From Clostridium folliculivorans (GTDB lineage: Bacteria; Bacillota; Clostridia; Clostridiales; Clostridiaceae): a stretch of DNA of 64,000 bases. A program made the translations under genes and the position numbers. Shown here in pieces: positions 54,801 through 64,000 of the stretch. Position 1 is the first letter of the stretch, and every line of letters begins with the position of its first letter. The DNA lies in NCBI RefSeq assembly GCF_024341905.1, contig NZ_BQXY01000001.1:715013-779012 (forward strand), read 5' to 3'. The notes under the pieces are model-generated. The model was not told the origin of the DNA and ran no database searches. It was given only the letters and a program-made list of their open reading frames with translations.

Positions 54801-55652
54801 ATGGAAAAATTTTGGGAGAGCATTTATCGCCCTAGCTATATAACTGGATACAATCCATTTATAATAAAAAATATGAATAAGGCCATAGAAAGATTGGTTA
54901 AAGCAATAAACCTAAGAGAAAAGATCGTTATATACTCAGGTTGCGATGTTGATGGTTTGTGCGGCTTAGCCTCCCTTTTACTTGTTTTGAAATACTTAAA
55001 TGCAGATGTTGAGTATTATGTAAGTGATGAAAAGAACAATTCGCACAATTTAGAGACTGAAACTCTAAAAAATCACATACATTTTTTAGGAGCAGAGCTT
55101 CTTATAACTGTAGGCTGTGGGATAGAATCGAAAGAACAAGAAATTCTTTGCAACAATTTAGGTATCGATTTGATTATTACAGAAAATAGAAAGTTAAAAC
55201 CTGATTTTAGAGCAATTTATATAAATCCAAGCCAAGATGGCTGTTCATATAGATATAAAAGTTTATCTGCTTCAGGAGTAACTTTTAAATTGATGCAAGC
55301 AATTGCAATATATTATAATATGAAGAGTATAAATAGATATTTGGATTTAATTTTAATTGGTACTATTTCATCTGAAGCAGAGGATAAAGGAGAAAACTCT
55401 GTTTTTATTAAGGAAGGAGCTAACTTTCTTAATAACACCAATAACTATGGATTAAGAGCTATAATGGAATTCTATAATATTGTTGAATTTAATTATGATA
55501 GAATAAGAAAAATAATAGATGTTATAACTCCTGCAATTGGGGCTGTGGACAAGAAGGATAATGCTAGAATCGTTGTGGAACTTTTAACGACTAATGATAT
55601 ATCAAGGGCAAGACAAATAACAAAATACTTATATAATGAAAAGATTAGATAA
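54801..55652 (+). CDS. RecJ-like protein lacking catalytic DHH motifs (pseudoenzyme)
   Basis: A 283-residue protein that aligns by motif with the N-terminal DHH domain of RecJ exonuclease but has lost the metal ligands. RecJ's DYDVDG is GCDVDG (47-52); the DCG motif is GCG (105-107); the DHH motif is ENR (128-130); yet the fold markers around them remain ([38 protein letters not shown]). The nuclease C-terminal domains are absent. The reading frame is intact and has a good ribosome site, with ATG at 54801, so it is not simply decaying. Its position, between secF and apt-rel, is where recJ lies in many Clostridia. Confidence 0.8.
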   Translation: MEKFWESIYRPSYITGYNPFIIKNMNKAIERLVKAINLREKIVIYSGCDVDGLCGLASLLLVLKYLNADVEYYVSDEKNNSHNLETETLKNHIHFLGAELLITVGCGIESKEQEILCNNLGIDLIITENRKLKPDFRAIYINPSQDGCSYRYKSLSASGVTFKLMQAIAIYYNMKSINRYLDLILIGTISSEAEDKGENSVFIKEGANFLNNTNNYGLRAIMEFYNIVEFNYDRIRKIIDVITPAIGAVDKKDNARIVVELLTTNDISRARQITKYLYNEKIR

Positions 55653-55690
55653 GGTTACATAATCAATTAATAATTATTGGAGGAGTAAAA

Positions 55691-56209
55691 ATGGATATAA
55701 AAAGTAAGATTAGAATAATTGATAACTTTCCTAAGGAAGGAATAAGCTTTAAGGATATTACAACTTTAATAGGTGATGGAGAAGGTTTGAGAGCTTCAAT
55801 TGATGAAATTGCTAACTATCTAAAAGAAAAGCAAATTGATGTTGTGGTAGGACCTGAAGCAAGAGGGTTTATTTTTGGAGTTCCAGTTGCGTATGCATTA
55901 GGAGTTGGTTTTGTTCCAGTTAGAAAAAAGGGTAAGCTTCCTTTTGATACAGTAGCAGTAGAGTATGAATTAGAGTATGGTAAGGATTGCTTGGAGATTC
56001 ATAAGGATTCTATAAAGCCAGGCGCAAGAGTTGCTATTGTAGACGATTTATTAGCTACAGGTGGTACTATCGGTGCTGTTGCAAAGCTTATAGAACAGGT
56101 TGGTGGTGAAGTAGTATCACTTGCTTTTGCTATAGAGCTTACTGAACTTAACGGAAGAGATAAACTTAAGAATTATGATATAACATCATTAGTTCAATAT
56201 GATTTGTAA
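55691..56209 (+). CDS. apt: Adenine phosphoribosyltransferase
   Basis: Purine salvage: adenine plus PRPP to AMP. 172 residues, with [12 protein letters not shown] at the N-terminus, the VGPEARGF segment, and the PRPP-binding [16 protein letters not shown] at 55691 follows tggaggag, 38 bases after the RecJ-like gene. Confidence 0.97.
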   Translation: MDIKSKIRIIDNFPKEGISFKDITTLIGDGEGLRASIDEIANYLKEKQIDVVVGPEARGFIFGVPVAYALGVGFVPVRKKGKLPFDTVAVEYELEYGKDCLEIHKDSIKPGARVAIVDDLLATGGTIGAVAKLIEQVGGEVVSLAFAIELTELNGRDKLKNYDITSLVQYDL

Positions 56210-56277
56210 AAAAAATCATTAAATATGTAATGCTGAGAAAAATATATATAATAACAAAACATACATCTATATATTCA

Positions 56278-56306
56278 TTGAAAAATCGATATATATATAA
56301 TATAAT
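56278..56306 (+). promoter_or_regulatory. Promoter of rel
   Basis: TTGAAA (56278-56283), 17-base spacer, TATAAT (56301-56306). Confidence 0.78.
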
Positions 56307-56319
56307 GGTAGATATATTT

Positions 56320-56339
56320 GGCTGGTTAATAAACCAGCC
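56320..56339 (+). promoter_or_regulatory. Hairpin at the predicted 5' end of the rel mRNA
   Basis: GGCTGGTT / AACCAGCC, perfect 8-bp stem with 4-base loop, starting about 7 bases after the expected transcription start. Only three T residues follow, so a 5' protective stem is likelier than a terminator of apt. Confidence 0.6.
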
Positions 56340-56390
56340 TTTGACTTTAGATACGGAATTTAACAATTATGAACGAGGAGTGTAATTCGT

Positions 56391-58574
56391 ATGCTTGATA
56401 TTTTAATTGATAAAGTTAAATATAACTGTAATAACGTAGATCTAGCACTTATAGAAAAAGCATATAATTTGGCTGCAGATGCACACAAATCCCAAAAAAG
56501 AGAATCTGGTGAACCGTACATAATTCATCCTGAGAGTGTAGCTTCAATACTAGCAGAGTTAGGTATGGATACAAATACTATAGCTGCAGGGCTTTTGCAT
56601 GATGTTATAGAAGATACGAATTATACTTATAATGATATAAAAAACATGTTCAATGAGGAAGTAGCTAATCTTGTTGAAGGTGTAACTAAGCTTGATATGA
56701 TTAGGTATAAGACAAAAGAGGAACAGCAGGCTGATAATGTAAGAAAAATGCTTCTTGCAATGGCAAAAGACATAAGAGTGATTATTATAAAGCTAGCGGA
56801 TAGGCTTCATAATATGAGAACTTTAAAGTTTATGCCTGAAGAAAAACAAAAAGAAAAAGCTAAGGAAACCTTAGATATTTTTGCACCTCTCGCACATAGA
56901 CTAGGTATGTCTAAAATAAAATGGGAACTTGAGGATTTAGCATTTAGATATCTACATTCAGAAGAATATTATGATTTAGTAAAACAAATTGCTGAAAAAA
57001 GAGCAGAGAGAGAAAATTATATTGAAAGCATAATAAATGAACTTACCGAAAATCTAGAAAATGCAGGTATAGACTCAGATATTGATGGAAGACCAAAACA
57101 TTTTTATAGTATATATAGAAAGATGGTAAATAAGAACAAGAATATAGAGCAAATCTTTGATCTTACTGCTATAAGGATCTTAGTAAATTCTGTTAAGGAT
57201 TGTTATGCAGCTTTAGGTATAGTTCATACAATTTATAAGCCATTACCAGGTAGATTTAAGGATTATATAGCTATGCCTAAACCTAACATGTATCAATCTC
57301 TTCATACTACTGTAATAGGTCATCAAGGCAAAACTTTTGAAATCCAAATAAGAACTTTTGAAATGCATAAAACTGCTGAATATGGTATAGCTGCACACTG
57401 GAAGTATAAAGAAGGGGCTGCTGAAAGTAGAGAAGATTCCTTTGAAACTAAGCTATCGTGGCTTAGAGATATGCTTGAATGGCAGAAGGACACTGCAGAT
57501 GCAGAAGAATTCATGGAAGGCTTCAAACTGGATTTATTTTCAGATGAAATATTCGTATTTACACCAAAAGGAATTGTTATAAGTTTACCAAATGACGCAA
57601 CGCCAATTGATTTTGCATATAAGATACATACTGATGTAGGCAATAAGTGTGTAGGATCAAAAGTAAATGGTAAAATGGTTCCTTTGGATTATAGATTAAA
57701 AACTGGTGAAATAGTTGAGATACTTACATCATCAGTTGCTAAAGGACCTAATATTGATTGGCTTAATATTGCTGCAAGTAATCAAGCTAAGAGCAAGATA
57801 AAACAGTGGTTCAAGAGAGCAAAGAGAGAAGAAAATATTGATAAAGGTAAAGACCTTATAGAGCGTGAATCAAAAAAACAACTTGTGAATTTTGTAGACC
57901 TTTTAAAAGGTGAAGGGTATGAGAAGCTCTTAAAGAAGTATAACAACCTTAGAAATATAGATGATATATATGCTGCTGTTGGCATTGGAATGGTATCTGC
58001 ATCTACAATAATATCTAGGTTGAAAGAATATAGTGTTAATGATAAGGTAGTACAGTCTAATGAACAAATAACAAAGAACATAGAAGAACATATATCAAAA
58101 GGTGAAAGAGTACATAAAAAAGATATTAATTACGGAATAACTGTAAAAGGTGAAAGTAATTTAATGGTTCGTTTTGCTAAGTGCTGTAATCCAGTGCCAG
58201 GTGATGAAGTTGTTGGATTTATTACAAGAGGTAGAGGAATTTCAGTACATAGAAAAGATTGCACTAACTTTAAAACTATAATGAATGAAGAACCAGAAAA
58301 GATAGTTGAAGTAAATTGGGGTGGTGCAAAAGGTGCTTATACCGCTGAAATTCAAGTTAGGTCAGAAGATAGAGATGGACTTCTTGCTGATATCATGACT
58401 GTGATTACAGAATCAAAGCTTCCTTTAAATGGGCTGAATGCAAATTCCACTAAGACTAATACAGCTTTAATAAATATTAAGGTTAAGATAGATAATGTAG
58501 AACAACTTAAAGAGCTAATGAGAAAGATAAGAAAGCTTAAAGGAGTTCTAGATGTATATAGAATGAATAGTTAA
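56391..58574 (+). CDS. relA: Bifunctional (p)ppGpp synthetase/hydrolase Rel
   Basis: Makes and degrades the stringent-response alarmone. 727 residues with the full domain order: HD hydrolase (about 25-180, GLLHDVIEDT and ADRLHNMRTL), synthetase (about 220-350, RPKHFYSIYRKM, MPKPNMYQSLHTTVIG), TGS (about 395-455, FTPKGIVISLPNDATPIDFAYKIHTDVG), helical and conserved Cys region (about 580-650, FAKCCNPVPGDEVVG), and ACT (about 655-727). Both catalytic centres look intact. Start at 56391 follows cgaggag. Confidence 0.96.
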   Translation: MLDILIDKVKYNCNNVDLALIEKAYNLAADAHKSQKRESGEPYIIHPESVASILAELGMDTNTIAAGLLHDVIEDTNYTYNDIKNMFNEEVANLVEGVTKLDMIRYKTKEEQQADNVRKMLLAMAKDIRVIIIKLADRLHNMRTLKFMPEEKQKEKAKETLDIFAPLAHRLGMSKIKWELEDLAFRYLHSEEYYDLVKQIAEKRAERENYIESIINELTENLENAGIDSDIDGRPKHFYSIYRKMVNKNKNIEQIFDLTAIRILVNSVKDCYAALGIVHTIYKPLPGRFKDYIAMPKPNMYQSLHTTVIGHQGKTFEIQIRTFEMHKTAEYGIAAHWKYKEGAAESREDSFETKLSWLRDMLEWQKDTADAEEFMEGFKLDLFSDEIFVFTPKGIVISLPNDATPIDFAYKIHTDVGNKCVGSKVNGKMVPLDYRLKTGEIVEILTSSVAKGPNIDWLNIAASNQAKSKIKQWFKRAKREENIDKGKDLIERESKKQLVNFVDLLKGEGYEKLLKKYNNLRNIDDIYAAVGIGMVSASTIISRLKEYSVNDKVVQSNEQITKNIEEHISKGERVHKKDINYGITVKGESNLMVRFAKCCNPVPGDEVVGFITRGRGISVHRKDCTNFKTIMNEEPEKIVEVNWGGAKGAYTAEIQVRSEDRDGLLADIMTVITESKLPLNGLNANSTKTNTALINIKVKIDNVEQLKELMRKIRKLKGVLDVYRMNS

Positions 58575-58606
58575 GATTGTACCAATATTTTTTATATATT
58601 AATTAT

Positions 58607-58698
58607 GTTTAAATGCAGTGTTGAAATTGAGGTGTCATTACTTCGATATTTCAAGGAACTTCGATAGTAATATCTTAATTTCAACAATAATATTAAAC
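58607..58698. repeat. Short, diverged member of repeat C (copy C3)
   Basis: Keeps the ends of the element, GTTTAAA ... GTTGAAATT and AATTTCAACAATAATATTAAAC-like right end, with an imperfect inner stem ATTACTTCGA / TCGATAGTAAT. The middle of C1/C2 is missing. Confidence 0.6.
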
Positions 58699-58763
58699 AA
58701 GGTAAAAAATGAATTTGAGTATGTTTTGGTACAGCTATAAGAATAATAATAGGATGTGATGGA

Positions 58764-59213
58764 ATGAGAGCAGTTGTTCAAAGAGTAAGGAGCTCTTCTG
58801 TTACTGTTGATAATAATATTGTTGGTGAAATAGCTATTGGTTTTAACGTACTTTTAGGTATAAGTAAAGATGATAATATTGATGACCTAAAGTACATAAA
58901 GGACAAAATCATAAATCTTAGAGTATTTGAAGATGAAAACGGAAAAATGAATAAATCTCTTCAAGATGTAAATGGTGAACTTCTCTTGATATCTCAGTTT
59001 ACTTTGTATGGTGACTGTAGAAAAGGAAGAAGACCTAATTTCATGGAAGCGCTTGGAGGAGAAGAGGCAAAAAAACTTTATGATATGTTTGTTGACATGT
59101 GTAAAAGTGAAGATATAAAAGTTGAAACAGGAATATTTGGAGCAGATATGAAGGTTCAGATATTAAATGATGGACCAGTAACTTTAATACTTGATAGTAA
59201 AAAGAATTTTTAA
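58764..59213 (+). CDS. dtd: D-aminoacyl-tRNA deacylase
   Basis: Removes D-amino acids wrongly attached to tRNA. 149 residues; [16 protein letters not shown] start, catalytic SQFTLYGD motif and the C-terminal [11 protein letters not shown] with the GPVT cis-proline motif. Start at 58764 with gatgtga upstream. First in the dtd-MBL-hemZ-hisS-aspS run. Confidence 0.96.
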   Translation: MRAVVQRVRSSSVTVDNNIVGEIAIGFNVLLGISKDDNIDDLKYIKDKIINLRVFEDENGKMNKSLQDVNGELLLISQFTLYGDCRKGRRPNFMEALGGEEAKKLYDMFVDMCKSEDIKVETGIFGADMKVQILNDGPVTLILDSKKNF

Positions 59214-59225
59214 GGAGGTCTTGAT

Positions 59226-59825
59226 ATGAATATAGCTAGAATTCCAGTTGGTTCAAATCTTGAAAATTGCTATATTGTTGTAAATGACGAGACTAATGAA
59301 GGGATTATTGTAGATCCAGGCGCAGATAGTGAAAAGATAATAGATTTTATAGATTCTAAAAATATAAAGCCAGTAGTTATTCTAATAACCCATGGACACT
59401 TTGATCATGTTGGTGCAGTAGTAGATATTATGGATAAGTATGGAGTGGAGTTTTATATAAACGAAATTGAAGAAGAACTTATACTGAAAAATACTTATGT
59501 TTTTGGTAACTTACCAAAGGCTAACCACTATCTTACAGATGATCAAGAGTTAGAATTTGCAGGGATTAAGATTAAGTGCATACACACACCAGGTCATACA
59601 CCAGGTGGAATGTGTCTATTAATAGGGGATATACTTATCGCTGGTGATACTTTGTTTCAGCAGTCAATAGGAAGAACTGACTTTACAGGTGGAGATTTTG
59701 CAACGCTAATAAATAGCATAACTGAAAAACTTATGGTTTTAGATGATTCTGTAAGAGTATTACCTGGTCATGGTGATACTACTACTATTGGATTCGAAAG
59801 AAGTAATAATCCATTTTTGGAATAG
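59226..59825 (+). CDS. MBL-fold metal-dependent hydrolase (glyoxalase II-like)
   Basis: A 199-residue metallo-beta-lactamase fold protein with the metal motif THGHFDHVGA (H-x-H-x-D-H), GHTPGGMCLL, AGDTLF, and final PGHGDTTTIG. This small type regularly lies between dtd and hemZ in Clostridia. It may hydrolyse a thioester such as S-lactoyl-glutathione analogues, but the substrate is not known. Starts 12 bases after dtd behind aaggagg. Confidence 0.88.
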   Translation: MNIARIPVGSNLENCYIVVNDETNEGIIVDPGADSEKIIDFIDSKNIKPVVILITHGHFDHVGAVVDIMDKYGVEFYINEIEEELILKNTYVFGNLPKANHYLTDDQELEFAGIKIKCIHTPGHTPGGMCLLIGDILIAGDTLFQQSIGRTDFTGGDFATLINSITEKLMVLDDSVRVLPGHGDTTTIGFERSNNPFLE

Positions 59826-59851
59826 TTTATACCTTTATGTTAGGAGCACAT

Positions 59852-61276
59852 ATGGAAATTAAGATAAAACTAAATGATGAAAAGTATAGATATGATGTAT
59901 ATCAAATGTTTAATATTTTCTTCACCTTTCAAGACATTTCTTTTGTTAAGGAGGGTGAAGATTTCTGCGTGTCTATAAACGGTGATTATATGGAATTACT
60001 TAAAGACCAAGAAATTCTTTTTAAAGGAAATATAAAAGACGGTAAAAAAGAGGAAATAAAGAAGAGTATTTTTACTACTTTATCAAACCTTACTGGAGAG
60101 AAATACCCGTGGGGAACAATGATTGGTATAAGGCCTAGTAAGAGAGCACTGAAGCTTATAAACGAAGGCGTTTCAGAAGAGGAAATAGTAAAACATTATT
60201 CTGATGAGTTTTTGGTAGAGAAAGAAAAGGCTCAACTTTGTATCGAAGTGGCTAAATACGAGGAGAAGTTTGTAAATAAACATTCAAAAACCATTAGTAT
60301 ATATGTTGGGATGCCATTTTGTCCTACAAGATGTTTGTATTGTTCTTTTGCATCCAATCCAATAGGTGGATGTAAGAAGCAAGTTGATCCTTATCTAGAG
60401 GCTCTTTCAAAAGAGATTTCTTTAATTAAAGATTATGTTAAAAGCAAAGAGTTGATCATTGAAACTGTATATTTTGGTGGGGGTACGCCTACAGCAGTAG
60501 ATGATGAACAATTTGAGGATATAATGAGGAAAGTTTATGAAAGCTTTGTTTTAGATAACAATATTAAAGAGTTTACAGTAGAGTGTGGAAGACCCGATAG
60601 CATAACTGCTAAGAAACTTCAATCAATGAAGAAATATTCAGTAGACAGAATAAGCATAAACCCTCAATCTATGAATGATCTTACTTTAAAAGAAATCGGT
60701 AGAAATCATACTGTGGCAGATGTGATTGATAAATTTAATCTTGCAAGAAGCACAGGTTTTGATAATATAAATATGGATATAATTGTGGGGCTTCCCAACG
60801 AGGGATTAGAACAAGTAGAAAATACCTATAGAAGAATTCTTGAATTGAATCCAGAGAGTTTGACTGTACATGGAATGTCTATAAAAAGAAGTTCTAGACT
60901 GCACGAGAATCTAGTTTTAAAACAGACTATTCATATTCCAAGGCAAGAAGAGCTTAATAAAATGTACAATGAAACAAAAAAGTTGGCTGAAGATTTAGGG
61001 ATGCACCCATACTATATGTATAGGCAAAAAAATATGGTAGGAAATATGGAGAATGTGGGATATTCAAAAGTTGATAAAGAATGTATATATAACATTCAAA
61101 TGATTGAAGATAGCCAAACCATAATAGCCTTAGGGGCAGATGCTGTCTCAAAAGTGGTGTTTTTGGATGAAAATAGAATAGAGCGCTTTGGAAATGTTAA
61201 GGATGTTAAAGAATATATAAATAGAATTGACGAAATGATAGAAGGTAAAATAGCCTTATTTAACACATTATATTAG
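59852..61276 (+). CDS. hemZ: Radical SAM coproporphyrinogen dehydrogenase-like protein HemZ
   Basis: HemN/HemZ-type radical SAM protein of 474 residues. The cluster motif is Cys157-x3-Cys161-x2-Cys164 ([11 protein letters not shown]), followed by [10 protein letters not shown], a GGGTP motif common to the HemN group, and [18 protein letters not shown]. An N-terminal domain of about 140 residues precedes it, typical of HemZ. Heme synthesis is uncertain in fermenting clostridia, so the true substrate may differ. The frame is open from 59837; ATG at 59852 with taggag is the likelier start. Confidence 0.85.
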   Translation: MEIKIKLNDEKYRYDVYQMFNIFFTFQDISFVKEGEDFCVSINGDYMELLKDQEILFKGNIKDGKKEEIKKSIFTTLSNLTGEKYPWGTMIGIRPSKRALKLINEGVSEEEIVKHYSDEFLVEKEKAQLCIEVAKYEEKFVNKHSKTISIYVGMPFCPTRCLYCSFASNPIGGCKKQVDPYLEALSKEISLIKDYVKSKELIIETVYFGGGTPTAVDDEQFEDIMRKVYESFVLDNNIKEFTVECGRPDSITAKKLQSMKKYSVDRISINPQSMNDLTLKEIGRNHTVADVIDKFNLARSTGFDNINMDIIVGLPNEGLEQVENTYRRILELNPESLTVHGMSIKRSSRLHENLVLKQTIHIPRQEELNKMYNETKKLAEDLGMHPYYMYRQKNMVGNMENVGYSKVDKECIYNIQMIEDSQTIIALGADAVSKVVFLDENRIERFGNVKDVKEYINRIDEMIEGKIALFNTLY

Positions 61277-61292
61277 TTTTGGAGGTAGTAAC

Positions 61293-62549
61293 ATGTCATC
61301 AATACAGGCACCTAAAGGAACCAAGGATATGCTGCCAAGTGACGCATATAAATGGCACTATGTAGAAGAAAAGTTTAGAAAATTATCAAAAGAATATGGT
61401 ATAAGAGAAATAAGAACTCCTATGTTTGAACATACAGAATTATTCTTAAGAGGGGTTGGAGAGACTACTGATATCGTTCAAAAGGAAATGTACACTTTTG
61501 AAGATAAAGGTGGAAGAAGTGTAACTTTAAAGCCAGAAGGAACTGCACCAGCAGTTAGAGCTTTTATTGAAAGCAGCCTGTATGCAGATGCACAGCCTAC
61601 AAAGCTTTATTATTTTACTCCTGCATTTAGATATGAAAATGTTCAAAAGGGAAGACTAAGACAATTTCATCAATATGGCATAGAAGTATTTGGATCTAAA
61701 GAAGCATCAATAGATGCTGAAATCATATCACTTGCTATGAGAGCTTTAGGGGAGTTTGGACTAAATGACCTTAGTTTAAATATAAACAGTTTAGGCTGTC
61801 CACACTGTAGAGAAAAGTTTAATAATGCACTTAAAGAGTATCTTAAGGAAAATCACGACAATCTTTGTGCGACCTGTAAAACTAGATTTGAAAGAAATCC
61901 TATGAGAATACTTGACTGTAAAGAACATAAGTGTAAGGGAATTACTGAAAAAGCTCCAGTTATACTAGATTTTATTTGTGAAGAGTGCAATACTCATTTT
62001 GATAATTTGAAAGGGTACTTAGATGCATTAGGAATAAAATATAATGTTGATCCTAAAATCGTAAGAGGCTTAGATTATTATACAAAAACAGTTTTTGAAA
62101 TAATCCATGATGGATTAACAGTTTGCGGTGGAGGAAGATATGATAAGCTGATTGAAGAAATTGGTGGACCTTCAATGCCAGCCTTTGGATTTGGATTAGG
62201 GCTTGAAAGACTTCTTATGATAATAGAAAATCAAGGTGTAGAAATTCCAAAACCAATATATATAGACTTGTTTGTTGGTTCAATTGGGGAAAAATCTAAT
62301 TTTGAAGCATTAAAATTGATTTGCGATTTAAGGAAATATGGAATATACTGTGAATGTGATCATATGAAGAAGAGCGTTAAAGCTCAAATGAAATATGCTA
62401 ATAAAATAGGAGCAAGATTCACTTTAATATTAGGTGAAGATGAAATTGCTAATAAGTCAGCAAAACTTAAAAATATGAGTAATGGCGAAGAAAGTATAGT
62501 AAATCTTACTGATTTAGATTTTTTAGCTAAATTAATAAAAGAGCAATAG
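61293..62549 (+). CDS. hisS: Histidine-tRNA ligase
   Basis: Charges tRNA-His. 418 residues, class II synthetase: motif 1 in the N-terminal part (PKGTKDMLP start), motif 2 in [23 protein letters not shown], the histidine-specific [10 protein letters not shown], motif 3 in [10 protein letters not shown], and an anticodon-binding C-terminal domain. A Cys-rich stretch ([20 protein letters not shown], about 185-230) is the insertion often seen in bacterial HisRS. Start at 61293 follows tggaggtag. Confidence 0.97.
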   Translation: MSSIQAPKGTKDMLPSDAYKWHYVEEKFRKLSKEYGIREIRTPMFEHTELFLRGVGETTDIVQKEMYTFEDKGGRSVTLKPEGTAPAVRAFIESSLYADAQPTKLYYFTPAFRYENVQKGRLRQFHQYGIEVFGSKEASIDAEIISLAMRALGEFGLNDLSLNINSLGCPHCREKFNNALKEYLKENHDNLCATCKTRFERNPMRILDCKEHKCKGITEKAPVILDFICEECNTHFDNLKGYLDALGIKYNVDPKIVRGLDYYTKTVFEIIHDGLTVCGGGRYDKLIEEIGGPSMPAFGFGLGLERLLMIIENQGVEIPKPIYIDLFVGSIGEKSNFEALKLICDLRKYGIYCECDHMKKSVKAQMKYANKIGARFTLILGEDEIANKSAKLKNMSNGEESIVNLTDLDFLAKLIKEQ

Positions 62550-62560
62550 GAGGATACACC

Positions 62561-64000
62561 ATGGGTGAAGCATTACAAGGATTAAAAAGAACCATAATGT
62601 GTGGTGAAGTAAGAGAAAGTAATATAGGCGAAAACATAACAGTAATGGGATGGGTTCAAAGAAGAAGAAATTTAGGTGGATTAGAATTTGTAGATTTAAG
62701 AGATAGAACAGGAATACTTCAAGTTGTTTTTGGAGACGAGATAAACAGTGAAGCATTTAACAAAGCTGGTAGCATAAGATCAGAATACTGTATTGCTGTT
62801 ACTGGTGAGGTAGTAAAAAGAGAAGCTCCAAACAACAATATTCCAACTGGTATGGTAGAACTTAAGGCTGAGTACATAAAGATATTATCTGAGTCTGAAA
62901 CTCCACCTATATATATAAAAGAAAATTTAGATGCAGCTGAAAATATAAGATTAAAATATAGATATCTTGATCTAAGAAGACCAGATATGCAAAATATATT
63001 CAAGATAAGACACAGAGCTACTAAAGCAATAAGAGATTTTCTTGATAATAATGGTTTCTTAGAAGTTGAGACTCCAATACTTACAAAATCTACTCCAGAA
63101 GGAGCTAGAGACTATCTAGTGCCTTCAAGAAATTATCCAGGAATGTTTTATGCATTACCTCAATCACCACAGTTGTTTAAGCAACTTTTAATGGTTTCAG
63201 GATTTGATAAATACTTCCAAATAGCTAAATGCTTTAGAGATGAGGATTTAAGAGCTAACAGACAACCTGAGTTTACTCAAGTTGACCTTGAGATGAGCTT
63301 CGTTGAAGCTGATGATGTAATGGCATTAAATGAGGGATTAATAGCTCATGTATTTAAAGAAGTTTTAGGTGTAGAAGTTAAACTTCCAATAAAGAGAATG
63401 ACTTTTAAAGAAGGTATGGAAAAGTACGGCTCTGATAAACCAGATTTAAGATTTGGTATGGAGATTACTGATCTTACTGAAGTTGTTAAATTTGCAGAAT
63501 TTAAAGTGTTTGCTGATGCAATAGCAAATAACGGATCTGTTAGAGCTCTTAACTTAAAAGGTGGAGCTTCCATGGGAAGAAAAGATATAGATAGATTAGG
63601 TGAATTCGTTAAGACGTTCAAAGCTAAAGGATTAGCTTGGATACAACTTAAAGAAGGCGAAGTGAAATCTCCAATAGCTAAGTTCTTAAAGGAAGATGAA
63701 CTTAAAAATATTATAAATACAATGAATGCAGAAGATGGAGATTTAATTTTAATCGTTGCAGATAAAAACTCTGTAGTTTTCCAAAGCTTAGGTCAACTAA
63801 GATTAGAATTGGCTAAAAAGTTTGATTTAATAAAGGATAAAAATGAATTTAACTTTACTTGGATTACTGAGTTCCCACTTTTCGAGTATGATGAAGAAGA
63901 AGGAAGATACTTTGCAGCACATCATCCGTTCACAATGCCAATGGATGAAGATATAGATTTCTTAACATCTGATCCTGGAAAAGTAAGAGCTAAGGCTTAT
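62561..64000 (+). CDS. aspS: Aspartate-tRNA ligase (3' end cut by window edge)
   Basis: Charges tRNA-Asp. 480 codons remain in frame to the window edge out of about 590 expected. N-terminal anticodon-binding OB fold (about 15-110, VMGWVQRRRNLGGLEFVDLRDR), class II motif 2 (FRDEDLRANRQPEFTQVD), and the GAD insertion domain (about 285-425). Start at 62561 behind taggagga, 11 bases after hisS, so hisS-aspS form an operon, as in many Firmicutes. No T-box leader is seen in this stretch. Confidence 0.97.
   Translation, partial: MGEALQGLKRTIMCGEVRESNIGENITVMGWVQRRRNLGGLEFVDLRDRTGILQVVFGDEINSEAFNKAGSIRSEYCIAVTGEVVKREAPNNNIPTGMVELKAEYIKILSESETPPIYIKENLDAAENIRLKYRYLDLRRPDMQNIFKIRHRATKAIRDFLDNNGFLEVETPILTKSTPEGARDYLVPSRNYPGMFYALPQSPQLFKQLLMVSGFDKYFQIAKCFRDEDLRANRQPEFTQVDLEMSFVEADDVMALNEGLIAHVFKEVLGVEVKLPIKRMTFKEGMEKYGSDKPDLRFGMEITDLTEVVKFAEFKVFADAIANNGSVRALNLKGGASMGRKDIDRLGEFVKTFKAKGLAWIQLKEGEVKSPIAKFLKEDELKNIINTMNAEDGDLILIVADKNSVVFQSLGQLRLELAKKFDLIKDKNEFNFTWITEFPLFEYDEEEGRYFAAHHPFTMPMDEDIDFLTSDPGKVRAKAY

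Noticed and set aside
61277..61292. T-box leader for hisS-aspS
   Set aside because: Only 16 bases separate hemZ and hisS, and 11 separate hisS and aspS, too few for a T-box.

Overview
The window is a 64 kb stretch of AT-rich chromosomal DNA from a spore-forming member of the Clostridia, most like Clostridium sensu stricto. Evidence: low-GC codon use with strong AGGAGG-type ribosome binding sites; sporulation genes (yunB, a bofC-like gene, a SASP-like small gene); the Clostridia-typical SCIFF peptide with its radical SAM maturase; a sufCBDSU operon; and the bofC/ruvA/ruvB/queA/tgt/yajC and secD/secF/(recJ)/apt/rel/dtd/hemZ/hisS/aspS gene orders. I see no rRNA, tRNA, CRISPR array, prophage or transposase gene. 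It reads as core chromosome sprinkled with small non-coding repeats.

Layout. 1-5083: a dusA fragment, a lysine riboswitch controlling aspartokinase (lysC), a DUF554 membrane protein and an M20 amidohydrolase. 5487-10192: a lipoprotein, hemolysin III-type membrane protein, DUF1836 protein, PAS-only sensor, small Cys-rich membrane protein and HD protein. 10554-14395: adhE (fermentative ethanol formation) and dapF (lysine/peptidoglycan precursor). 15182-22941: an uncharacterised protein, a SASP-like peptide, spermidine synthesis genes speD-speE, acyP, ndk, and a divergent spermidine/putrescine uptake operon (regulator-potABCD). 23558-29488: a GNAT/DJ-1-like fusion, DUF2721 protein, a class A PBP, yunB and hpt. 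29809-36630: hflX carrying a JAMM-like N-terminal domain, small proteins, a nucleotidyltransferase, a MocR regulator, a YigZ protein and yebC. 37306-44678: a TPR-GAF-GGDEF diguanylate cyclase and the suf Fe-S assembly operon. 44887-55652: bofC-like gene, ruvAB-queA-tgt-yajC, a TIGR04086-type protein, scfA-scfB, secDF and a RecJ-like protein that has lost its catalytic motifs. 55691-64000: apt, rel, dtd, an MBL hydrolase, hemZ, hisS and a truncated aspS.

How the genes fit together: spermidine synthesis (speDE) and polyamine uptake (pot) lie within 7 kb; lysC and dapF both feed diaminopimelate/lysine; ruvAB-queA-tgt-yajC-secDF is a block of housekeeping genes for recombination, tRNA modification and secretion; suf supplies Fe-S clusters that the radical SAM enzymes ScfB and HemZ would need.

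The less ordinary content is (i) four families of short intergenic repeats or palindromes, one copy of which carries a second hairpin nested inside it; (ii) domain oddities: JAMM-HflX, GNAT-DJ-1 without its nucleophile, and a RecJ-like pseudoenzyme; (iii) RNA-level control elements: a lysine riboswitch with a visible antiterminator pairing, a ribosome-site-masking hairpin, hairpins in the speD leader and between scfA and scfB, and a GC-rich structured segment after yebC. All family names come from recognising motifs by eye; no database search was run.
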